Made by a program: the position numbers and the translations under genes. From Spirochaetaceae bacterium (GTDB taxonomy: Bacteria; Spirochaetota; Spirochaetia; DSM-27196; PWMO01), in the NCBI GenBank assembly GCA_003558175.1, contig PWMO01000499.1:1-8935 (forward strand): DNA of 8,935 nucleotides, in the 5' to 3' direction. Under the pieces are notes generated by a model, which was not told the DNA's origin, did no database searches, and saw only the letters and a list, made by a program, of their open reading frames with translations. Shown here one piece after another: positions 1 to 5,631 of this stretch; positions within the stretch are counted from its first letter, which is position 1; every line of letters begins with the position of its first letter.

Positions 1-209
1 CGCGACGTGCGGTAGAGCTGGGTGGCACGATCTCCGCCGAGCACGGAGTGGGCAAGAAGACCATAGAGGACGAGGAGGGGCGGACGGTTCCCTACCTCGA
101 GGTGATGCTCGGTCGCGAAGGGTTGCGTGCCATTCACGCGGTGAAGCGCGCGCTCGATCCCCGGTTCATTCTCAATCGGGGCAACATGGTGCCGCGGGAG
201 TATCGGTGA
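1..209 (+). CDS. FAD-linked oxidase, GlcD / D-lactate dehydrogenase type, C-terminal end (partial)
   Basis: Only the last 68 or so residues are present; the gene begins upstream of the window and the reading frame starts at base 3. The visible sequence contains GGTISAEHGVGKK, the hallmark of the FAD-oxidase C-terminal domain in glycolate oxidase GlcD and D-lactate dehydrogenases, where the EHGxG segment lines the active site and contributes to metal or substrate binding. The tail ends ...ALDPRFILNRGNMVPREYR, matching the family's 'K..lDP..ilNpgk' ending. Such enzymes are FAD-dependent 2-hydroxyacid dehydrogenases. The stop codon overlaps the start of the fused ETF gene (TGATG), so the pair is almost certainly co-transcribed and translationally coupled. 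By analogy with the Acetobacterium LctBCD complex, the substrate is inferred to be D-lactate or another 2-hydroxyacid, with the ETF as electron acceptor. The family call is secure; the substrate is not. Confidence 0.88.
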   Translation, partial: RRAVELGGTISAEHGVGKKTIEDEEGRTVPYLEVMLGREGLRAIHAVKRALDPRFILNRGNMVPREYR

Positions 210-211
210 TG
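196..211 (+). promoter_or_regulatory. Ribosome binding site and TGATG start-stop overlap of the fused ETF gene
   Basis: GGGAG at 196-200 lies 8 nt before ATG 209-211, and the stop TGA of the upstream oxidase occupies 207-209. This arrangement favours re-initiation by ribosomes finishing the oxidase and decides the start in favour of ATG 209. Confidence 0.75.
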
Positions 212-2443
212 GATTTTTTCGTTCTGGTGAAATACGTTGCCGATGTGGAGCGGATACCCGAAGACGCGTGGGACACCGAGCGCGGACTGCTGCGTCGCGG
301 CATGCTGCGGATGGTGGCGAACCCGCTCGACGACCGGGCCCTGCAGCTGGCGCTCGACATCAGAAACCGGACGACGGCCCCGCACAGGCACGACGCGGGA
401 CGCGAGGCGACCGGCCGCGGCAGAGTGGTTGTTCTGTCTATGGGGCCGCCACAGGCTGAAGAGATCTGCCGCCGCGCGCTGGCGCATGGGGCCGACCATG
501 CCGTGCTGCTCTCCGACCGCGCGTTTGCGGGTGCCGACACGATTGCCACGGCGCGCACGATCGCTGCGGCGCTGCAGCGTCTTGTGGCTGACTGTACGGT
601 CCACACGCCGCTGGTAGTGGCAGGGATGCAGAGTCCTGACGGTGACACCGCCCAGGTTCCAATTCAGGTTGCGGCGCTAATGGAGTACCCGCTCATCCCG
701 TATGTGACCGCCTGGTCGGAGGCTACCGCCGGGCTCTCCTTTGAGACCCTGCAGCCGGTGGGGCGTTCTCGGCTGACGCTGTGCCGCGCCCCGGCGCTTG
801 CCACCGTGACCGCCTTTCTCCCCGGACTGCCGCGTTACGTATCTCTTCAGCGGATGAGCCGTGCCTCAGAGGCACACGTGCCGATCTGGGGACGAGAGGA
901 CGTTGGCGTTGCCGAGGCGCAAGCGGGACTTGCCGGGTCGCGCACGCGAGTGGTGGAGATCTTCTCGCCGCCCAGGACCGGCAGGCGCGGCTATCGGGTG
1001 GAGTTTGGCGGTGCGCGAGAGCCGCTGGAGGAACTGCCGCTGGTGCTGGAACAGCTCGAGCGCTATCTGCGCACCGGCGGCGTAGCGGAAGCCGGTGACG
1101 AATCAGCCGATACTCCTCCTGCGCCGGACGGGGCTGACCAGACTCGCGGCGCTCCAGCCGGCGGGAAAGCACCGGACGTTGCAGCGGGCGGCGAAGCGCC
1201 GGACGGGGAAAGCGGCGCTGTTTCCTACTACCGCGGTGAGTGCGTAGTGATGTGCGAGCGTGACGGCGACAGCGGCGAAGTCAGCCGCGGCAGTCGCGAA
1301 CTGTTGGGCGTGGCCGCCGGGCTGGCCGAGCAGCTCGCGACGCGAACCACCGCGCTGGTTCTGGGAGAGGTGCGGCAAGCGGAACAGGCGCTTCTGGCAC
1401 GCCTGGGAGCCGACAGAGTCGTCTCGGTGCGGAGCGAGTTCTCGCAGACATTCGTTGCCGAGGAGCACGCCCGCGCAGCGGCATACGCCCTGCGGAAGAT
1501 ACGCTCCCAGGTGGTGCTGGTTCCGGCAACGCTTACCGGTCGCGTTGTCGCGCCGCTGCTGGCGGCGTACCTTGGCGCCGGCCTCACGGCCGACTGCACC
1601 GGTCTGAAGATTGCCGACTACCGCGGTCGCGCCGGAGGCCGACACACGGTCTACCGTCAGGTGCTGTTTCAGACGCGCCCCGCGCTGGGAGGCAACGTCA
1701 TGGCAACCATTGTCTCGCTGCGCGGTCGCGAGAACGGCGCACCGCAGATGGTAAGTGCCCGTCCCGGTGTCTTCACCCCGATCGAACGCGAAGGCGTCTC
1801 GGCAGCGGTCGAAGTACTGACCCCGACGTGCGGCGAACTCGAGATGATCGGTTCCGAGGCGACCAATTCCGAGCTGATCAACTCCGAGGCGGTTGGATCT
1901 GAGACGATGAGTTCTAAGACGATTGCGGTCCGGGTCGCCCCGCGCGGAGACGGAGTTGCCGCTGCATCCGGCGGCAGAGTGGAACCGGAAAACGGTCCCG
2001 CGGCGGCGCCCCGGACCGCGGGCTCTGTGCCCAGGCGTGACGAGCCGCCACTTGAAGAGTGTGATGTGATCGTCTCGGTGGGGCTCGGCATCGGAGGCAA
2101 AGAAAACGTGGACCGGCTGGCGCGGCCGCTGATACGCGCGCTCGAGCAAGCGTGGGGCGTGACCGTGGGGCTTGGGTGTTCGCGAGCGGCCATGGAGGCC
2201 GGCTATTTGCCGCATTCGGTACAGGTAGGCCAGACCGGCAAAACGGTCAAGCCGCAGGTCTATATCGCACTGGGCATCTCGGGCGCGGTGCAGCACCGGG
2301 TGGGAATGGAGAATGCCGGGCGGATTCTCTCAATCAACAGCGACGACGAGGCACCGCTGTTCTCCTCGTCCGACTACGTCATCCGCGCGCGCTGCGAGGA
2401 CGCGGTCCCGGTGCTGTTGCAGCTGTTGCAGGGCGGGCGCTGA
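209..2443 (+). CDS. Fused electron transfer flavoprotein, EtfB-EtfA (beta-alpha) single polypeptide
   Basis: A 744-residue protein carrying both ETF subunits in beta-alpha order. Residues 1 to about 291 are EtfB-like: an N-terminal nucleotide-binding fold, VANPLDD (36-42), and GMQSPDGDTAQV (139-150), the ETF-beta signature. Residues about 292-337 are a Pro/Ala/Gly/Asp-rich linker. Residues about 338-744 are EtfA: lobe I, then a low-complexity insertion (about 540-612), then the FAD lobe with SR (658-659), QVGQTG (672-677) and GISGAVQH (689-696). The usual GRG arginine of the FAD lobe is Leu here (VGLGIGG, 624-630). ETFs pass electrons between flavin dehydrogenases and NAD, ferredoxin or quinone pools. 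Coupling to the upstream GlcD-type oxidase points to a lactate-dehydrogenase/ETF complex that may bifurcate or confurcate electrons; that activity is inferred. ATG at 209 is chosen over GTG at 206 because GGGAG (196-200) sits 8 nt before it. Confidence 0.93.
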   Translation: MDFFVLVKYVADVERIPEDAWDTERGLLRRGMLRMVANPLDDRALQLALDIRNRTTAPHRHDAGREATGRGRVVVLSMGPPQAEEICRRALAHGADHAVLLSDRAFAGADTIATARTIAAALQRLVADCTVHTPLVVAGMQSPDGDTAQVPIQVAALMEYPLIPYVTAWSEATAGLSFETLQPVGRSRLTLCRAPALATVTAFLPGLPRYVSLQRMSRASEAHVPIWGREDVGVAEAQAGLAGSRTRVVEIFSPPRTGRRGYRVEFGGAREPLEELPLVLEQLERYLRTGGVAEAGDESADTPPAPDGADQTRGAPAGGKAPDVAAGGEAPDGESGAVSYYRGECVVMCERDGDSGEVSRGSRELLGVAAGLAEQLATRTTALVLGEVRQAEQALLARLGADRVVSVRSEFSQTFVAEEHARAAAYALRKIRSQVVLVPATLTGRVVAPLLAAYLGAGLTADCTGLKIADYRGRAGGRHTVYRQVLFQTRPALGGNVMATIVSLRGRENGAPQMVSARPGVFTPIEREGVSAAVEVLTPTCGELEMIGSEATNSELINSEAVGSETMSSKTIAVRVAPRGDGVAAASGGRVEPENGPAAAPRTAGSVPRRDEPPLEECDVIVSVGLGIGGKENVDRLARPLIRALEQAWGVTVGLGCSRAAMEAGYLPHSVQVGQTGKTVKPQVYIALGISGAVQHRVGMENAGRILSINSDDEAPLFSSSDYVIRARCEDAVPVLLQLLQGGR
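1161..1214 (+). repeat. 27-bp imperfect duplication in the EtfB-EtfA linker
   Basis: Two adjacent 27-bp units, beginning at about 1161 and 1188, encode GGKAPDVAA followed by GGEAPDGES. Matching is strongest over the first 18 bp of each unit. They lie in the Pro/Ala/Gly-rich linker joining the beta and alpha halves of the fused ETF, which suggests that the linker grew by in-frame duplication. Confidence 0.55.
1850..1924 (+). repeat. Five 15-bp in-frame degenerate tandem repeats inside the EtfA part
   Basis: Five consecutive pentapeptide units read GSEAT, NSELI, NSEAV, GSETM and SSKTI, that is [GNS]-S-[EK]-x-x, each encoded by 15 bp (1850-1864, 1865-1879, 1880-1894, 1895-1909, 1910-1924). They occupy residues 548-572, in the connector between the first Rossmann lobe of EtfA and its FAD-binding lobe. 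Surrounding codons stay in frame, so this is an expanded linker rather than a disruption. Confidence 0.7.
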
Positions 2444-2486
2444 CACGGTCACGCGGTGCAGCGCGATCACGCAGCGCGGTCAGCGC
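2437..2486. terminator. Inverted repeat spanning the convergent stops of the ETF fusion and typA (possible bidirectional terminator)
   Basis: GCGCTGAC (2437-2444) is the exact reverse complement of GTCAGCGC (2479-2486), with a 34-nt GC-rich spacer that can form smaller internal pairings. Each arm contains one gene's stop codon (TGA 2441-2443 on +, TCA 2480-2482 for the - strand gene). There is no T-run on either side, so intrinsic termination is uncertain and the symmetry may partly reflect similar codons at both gene ends. Confidence 0.3.
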
Positions 2487-4285
2487 TCGCGCTTGCGCTC
2501 GGTGGCGGCAAGAGTTCGCTTGCGGATGCGCAACGACGCAGGGGTCACTTCAACCAGCTCATCGGCGCGGATGAAGTTGATCGCCGCCTCCAGGGTCATG
2601 ATGCGCGGCGGCGTCAGGATGACGTTGTCGTCTCGACCGGCGGCGCGCATGTTGGTCAGTTTCTTGGTCTTGCACGGGTTCACGTCCAGGTCGTTGTCCC
2701 GATTGTGTTCACCTACCACCATGCCTTCGTAGACGGGATCGCCGGGAGAGAGGAAGATGGTGCCGCGCGGCTCGAGGTTGAACAGTGCGTAGGGAACCGC
2801 GGAGCCGGAGCGGTCGCTGACCAGTGATCCGGTGAAGCGGGTAGGGAAGTCGCCGCGGTACGGCTCGTAGCCTTCGAGATAGGCGTTCATGATGCCCGTC
2901 CCGCGCGTATCGGTGAGCAGCTCGTCACGAAACCCAATCAGCGCGCGCGAAGGGACGCTGAACTCAAGCCGTGCTCGTCCGTTGCCGTGATTCACCAATC
3001 CCACCAGGCGGCCGCGTCGTACCGAGAGTTTCTCAGTTACTACTCCGCTGTAGCTCTCGCCGCAGTCGATGTAGACGCGCTCGATCGGCTCGGTGCGCGC
3101 GCCGTTCGCTTCGCCGTAAATCACCTCCGGTCGCCCGACGCACATCTCGAAGCCCTCGCGGCGCATTGTCTCGATCAGAATTGCCATCTGGAACTCGCCA
3201 CGACCACTGACCAGAAACCCTTCGGCGTCGGGACCGGCCTCGACTCGCAGCGAAACGTTGCGCAGCGTCTCGCGCTTGAGCCGTTCACCAAGCTTTGTTG
3301 ACTGGACGTGTCTGCCGTCCCTTCCTGCCAGCGGTCCGGTATTGCGCAGAAAGAGCATCGACACGGTGGGTTCGTCAACCGTGATGCGCCGCAGTGCACG
3401 AGGCGCCTCGGCGGTACAGATGGTGTCACCGATGTGCACTTCGTCCAGGCCGGCGAGCATCACGATGTCTCCCGGCTGGGCTGAGGCGGTATCGTTTATC
3501 GAGAGCCCTTCGTACACCTGCAGCTTGCCGACCTTGAGCGGTTGCGTTTGGCCGTCGGCGTCGATTCGTATCAGCGTCGCCGCTGAGGACACCGGCTGGT
3601 TGTGCGTCTTGCCGATTGCCAATCTGCCCAGGTAGTCGGAATACCCCAGGTCGCTTACCAGCATCTGGAACGGGCGCTCCGGGTGCACCACCGGCCCCGG
3701 AATCTCCTCCACAATCATGTCGAGCAGCAGCTCCAACCCTTCACCGGGGGAACTGAGATCGCGCCTGGCAATTCCCTGCAGACCGACGGCGTACAGCAGC
3801 GGAAAGTCCAGCTGCTCGTCCGTTGCGTCCAGGTCGATGAACAGATCGCTGACCTCATCAAGCACTTTCTCCGGACGGGCATCCTTGCGGTCTATCTTGT
3901 TGACCACCACGATGACCTTGAGCCCCGCTTCGAGCGTTTTATTGAGCACAAAGCGCGTCTGGGGCAGGGGCCCCTCGGCCGAGTCTACCAGCAACAGGGC
4001 GCCGTCGGCCATGCTGAGTGCCCGCTCAACCTCGCCGCCAAAATCGGCATGGCCGGGAGTGTCAATGATATTGATCTTTGTGTCGCCCCAGCGGACGGCA
4101 CAGTTCTTGGCGGCGATGGTGATGCCCCGTTCGCGCTCGAGGTCCATGCGGTCCATCAGCCGTTCCTGGACGTCCTGGCCTTCGCGGAAGAGTCCGCTGC
4201 GGCGCAGCAGCGCATCGACAAGAGTGGTTTTCCCGTGGTCAACGTGGGCTATGATGGCCACGTTGCGGATGTGAGGGTTTGTCAC
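2480..4285 (-). CDS. typA: GTP-binding protein TypA/BipA
   Basis: A 601-residue translational GTPase (E. coli BipA is about 607). It binds the 70S ribosome and is implicated in 50S assembly and stress or low-temperature growth. Visible G motifs: G1 AHVDHGKT (13-20), G2 RGITI (53-57), G3 DTPGHADF (75-82), G4 NKID (129-132). The G5 position reads YAVGLQG (165-171) where the family normally has YASAxxG. The EF-G-like domains II, III and V follow, then the BipA-specific C-terminal domain with KKLTNMR and RIMTLEAAINFIRADELVEVTP. The start is taken as GTG 4283-4285 because MTNPHIRNVAIIAHVDHGKT aligns with the family N-terminus; an in-frame GTG at 4358-4360 would add 25 residues with no family counterpart. 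The ribosome binding site is poor (GGAG about 16 nt upstream). It is a single gene, convergent with the ETF fusion and divergent from the VOC gene. Confidence 0.96.
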   Translation of the reverse strand: MTNPHIRNVAIIAHVDHGKTTLVDALLRRSGLFREGQDVQERLMDRMDLERERGITIAAKNCAVRWGDTKINIIDTPGHADFGGEVERALSMADGALLLVDSAEGPLPQTRFVLNKTLEAGLKVIVVVNKIDRKDARPEKVLDEVSDLFIDLDATDEQLDFPLLYAVGLQGIARRDLSSPGEGLELLLDMIVEEIPGPVVHPERPFQMLVSDLGYSDYLGRLAIGKTHNQPVSSAATLIRIDADGQTQPLKVGKLQVYEGLSINDTASAQPGDIVMLAGLDEVHIGDTICTAEAPRALRRITVDEPTVSMLFLRNTGPLAGRDGRHVQSTKLGERLKRETLRNVSLRVEAGPDAEGFLVSGRGEFQMAILIETMRREGFEMCVGRPEVIYGEANGARTEPIERVYIDCGESYSGVVTEKLSVRRGRLVGLVNHGNGRARLEFSVPSRALIGFRDELLTDTRGTGIMNAYLEGYEPYRGDFPTRFTGSLVSDRSGSAVPYALFNLEPRGTIFLSPGDPVYEGMVVGEHNRDNDLDVNPCKTKKLTNMRAAGRDDNVILTPPRIMTLEAAINFIRADELVEVTPASLRIRKRTLAATERKRER

Positions 4286-4314
4286 GGTAGAAATATGTTG
4301 ACTCCAGTGGTAAG

Positions 4315-4320
4315 AATATA
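4315..4320 (-). promoter_or_regulatory. Possible -10 element of the typA promoter
   Basis: On the minus strand TATATT (5 of 6 matches to TATAAT) lies about 30 nt before the GTG start of typA. I see no good -35 box 16-18 nt upstream of it, so this is only a candidate. Confidence 0.25.
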
Positions 4321-4361
4321 GGTGACTGCTGGTGCGCAGATTGCTTTTCGTGCCTGGCACC

Positions 4362-4397
4362 GGAGAGCAGGCTCTCCCGATGGCAGGCTCTCCTGAT
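4362..4397. repeat. Short tandem repeat with hairpin in the typA/VOC intergenic region
   Basis: GCAGGCTCTCCCGAT (4367-4381) is followed after one base by GCAGGCTCTCCTGAT (4383-4397): two 15-bp units differing at one base, with a 16-bp period. The first copy also forms a hairpin with the bases before it, GGAGAG (4362-4367) pairing with CTCTCC (4372-4377) around a CAGG loop. It lies in the upstream region of typA and about 100 bp before the VOC gene. The rest of the 212-bp gene-free stretch 4286-4497 shows no clear gene or strong promoter. Confidence 0.6.
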
Positions 4398-4484
4398 ATA
4401 GGCCACGGCAGTCGTCAGAGAGTCAATACGACGGGGCCGTTCCATCGCCAATTTCTGCGTGTTTTGTTCGACTATTCCGTGTAC

Positions 4485-4490
4485 GGGAGG
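4485..4490 (+). promoter_or_regulatory. Strong ribosome binding site of the VOC gene
   Basis: GGGAGG lies 7 nt before ATG 4498. It fixes the start there rather than at the in-frame ATG 4459, which would add 13 residues upstream of the conserved domain. Confidence 0.8.
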
Positions 4491-4497
4491 TGTCCAT

Positions 4498-5406
4498 ATG
4501 TCCAGATTTAGCGCTTGCCTCTGGTTTGACACGGAGGCTGAAAAGGCGGCGCAGTTCTATACGTCGTTTCTGCCCCGTTCACAGATTACGGGCCGAACTC
4601 ACTATACCGAGGCGGGACGTGAGTTTCACGGCCGTCAACCGGGTTCGATCATGACGGTGGATTTCGCGGTGGGAGGGTTCGGGTTCTCCGCGCTCAACGG
4701 AGGACCGGATTTCTCTCCCAATCCGTCGATCTCGTTTTTCATATTCTGCGGCTCGGAGGGCGAAGTGGATCGGTGCTGGGAGGCGCTGGCTGACGGCGGG
4801 ACCGTTTTGATGCCGCTCGGCGAGTATCCCTTCAGCCGACGCTACGGATGGATTGAGGATCGGTTCGGCGTCTCCTGGCAGCCGATCGTCGCCGACGATG
4901 CCGACGGTCGACTCATCGTGCCTTCAATGCTTTTCACGGGTAGGGTGTGCGGCAAGGCCGAGGAGGCGATTGGACTCTACACGACGCTGTTTCCCGACTC
5001 TGAAGTGGGAGAGATCGCGCGCTATCCGGCCAGTCAGCCTCCCGACCGTGAAGGTACGATCATGTATGCCGACTTCAGGCTGGAAAGCCAGTGGTTTGCG
5101 GTCATGGATAGCGCGCTGGACCACAAGTTTGGATTCAACGAGGGAATCTCTCTCATGGTGGACGCCCGCACGCAGGACGAGATCGACCGTCTCTGGTCAA
5201 CGCTGAGCGCCGATCCGCAGGCCGAGCAGTGTGGCTGGCTGAAAGACCGCTACGGCGTCTCCTGGCAGATCTTCCCCGTTGGTGAAATGAACGACATGCT
5301 TCGGCAGCAGGATCGGGCTGCGGTGCAGCGTGTCATGAACGCCATGTTTCGGATGAAGAAGATCGACCTGGCAGCGCTCCGCCGAGCGTTTGGAGACGCT
5401 ACGTAG
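4498..5406 (+). CDS. Two-domain VOC superfamily protein (PhnB-like / 3-demethylubiquinone methyltransferase-like domain)
   Basis: A 302-residue cytoplasmic protein built from two copies of the PhnB-like VOC fold (the Pfam '3-dmu-9_3-mt' family). Copy 1 is roughly residues 1-135 (SRFSACLWFDTEAEKAAQFYTSFLP...) and copy 2 roughly 140-275 (PSMLFTGRVCGKAEEAIGLYTTLFP...). Each ends in the family's diagnostic motif: GWIEDRFGVSWQ (117-128) and GWLKDRYGVSWQ (246-257). A short tail (about 280-302, MFRMKKIDLAALRRAF) matches the usual C-terminal helix of these proteins. The family name comes from an early annotation and does not establish methyltransferase activity; members are generally uncharacterised, and VOC folds serve as dioxygenases, isomerases and resistance proteins. 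The gene stands alone, divergent from typA, so the context gives no functional clue. Family assignment is firm and function is unknown. Confidence 0.88.
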   Translation: MSRFSACLWFDTEAEKAAQFYTSFLPRSQITGRTHYTEAGREFHGRQPGSIMTVDFAVGGFGFSALNGGPDFSPNPSISFFIFCGSEGEVDRCWEALADGGTVLMPLGEYPFSRRYGWIEDRFGVSWQPIVADDADGRLIVPSMLFTGRVCGKAEEAIGLYTTLFPDSEVGEIARYPASQPPDREGTIMYADFRLESQWFAVMDSALDHKFGFNEGISLMVDARTQDEIDRLWSTLSADPQAEQCGWLKDRYGVSWQIFPVGEMNDMLRQQDRAAVQRVMNAMFRMKKIDLAALRRAFGDAT

Positions 5407-5411
5407 CGACC

Positions 5412-5434
5412 GCGCCGGCCGAAGGCAGCGGCGC
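5412..5434. terminator. GC-rich hairpin between the VOC gene and the tRNA 3' end (possible shared terminator)
   Basis: GCGCCG (5412-5417) pairs with CGGCGC (5429-5434), and inside it GCC (5418-5420) pairs with GGC (5424-5426) around a GAA loop, leaving an AG bulge. The hairpin begins 6 nt after the VOC stop codon and 18 nt beyond the 3' end of the minus-strand tRNA, the position expected of a bidirectional terminator for convergent units. There is no T-run on either strand. Confidence 0.4.
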
Positions 5435-5451
5435 AACCACTCACCAGAGAC

Positions 5452-5525
5452 TACCCCGGAGGCGACTCGAACGCCTGACCTGCTGCTTAGGAGGCAGCTG
5501 CTCTATCCACCTGAGCTACCGGGGC
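5452..5525 (-). tRNA. tRNA-Arg (anticodon CCT)
   Basis: On the minus strand a 74-nt cloverleaf folds completely. The acceptor stem GCCCCGG pairs with CCGGGGT (one G-U at the terminal pair), followed by discriminator A. The D arm is GCTC/GAGC, the anticodon stem GCTGC/GCAGC with loop CTCCTAA, and the T arm AGGCG/CGCCT with loop TTCGAGT. The anticodon CCT (5489-5491) decodes AGG arginine codons, expected to be a minor codon in GC-rich genes. The 3' CCA is not encoded (GTC follows the discriminator), so CCA-adding enzyme would be needed. It is transcribed alone from its own promoter, with a hairpin 18 nt downstream. Confidence 0.96.
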
Positions 5526-5572
5526 GGAGCACAATGCGTTGGCGGCGACCGCCATGCTGTTCAAGGCTTCTG

Positions 5573-5601
5573 AGTCTACTTGGGGCTCGACGGGCTGTCA
5601 A
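5573..5601 (-). promoter_or_regulatory. Sigma-70-type promoter of tRNA-Arg
   Basis: On the minus strand a perfect TTGACA -35 box (5596-5601), an exact 17-nt spacer, and TAGACT (-10, 5573-5578, 4 of 6 consensus matches). The predicted transcript starts near 5566, giving a leader of about 40 nt before the tRNA 5' end at 5525, to be removed by RNase P. Confidence 0.7.
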
Positions 5602-5624
5602 CTGAGCGCTGTTCTCGATAGAAT
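5595..5624 (+). promoter_or_regulatory. Candidate divergent promoter of the SDR gene, sharing the -35 region with the tRNA promoter
   Basis: On the plus strand CTGTCA (5595-5600, 4 of 6 matches to TTGACA), an 18-nt spacer, and TAGAAT (5619-5624, 5 of 6 matches to TATAAT). The -35 lies on the same bases as the tRNA -35 on the other strand. A start about 7 nt past the -10 would fall at or next to ATG 5632, so the mRNA may be leaderless. Inference from motif spacing only. Confidence 0.45.
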
Positions 5625-5631
5625 GCCTGCC

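Noticed and set aside
1103..2296. A long open frame (397 codons) on the minus strand opposite the ETF fusion
   Set aside because: Its translation is rich in Arg, His and Gly with no recognisable motif, while the opposite strand encodes clear EtfB/EtfA domains; it is a typical GC-rich antisense shadow.
3602..4321. A 239-codon open frame on the plus strand opposite typA
   Set aside because: It lies directly opposite the conserved GTPase motifs and covers the typA start; no family resemblance of its own.
4283..4360. Upstream in-frame GTG extending TypA by 25 residues
   Set aside because: The extra residues (PGTKSNLRTSSHLYSYHW...) have no counterpart in the family, whereas the GTG at 4285 gives the standard N-terminus.
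5390..5605. A small plus-strand open frame containing the peptide ATRTPDLLLRRQLLYPPELPGR
   Set aside because: This peptide is the well-known artefact of translating the reverse complement of a tRNA gene; the stretch is the tRNA-Arg(CCT).
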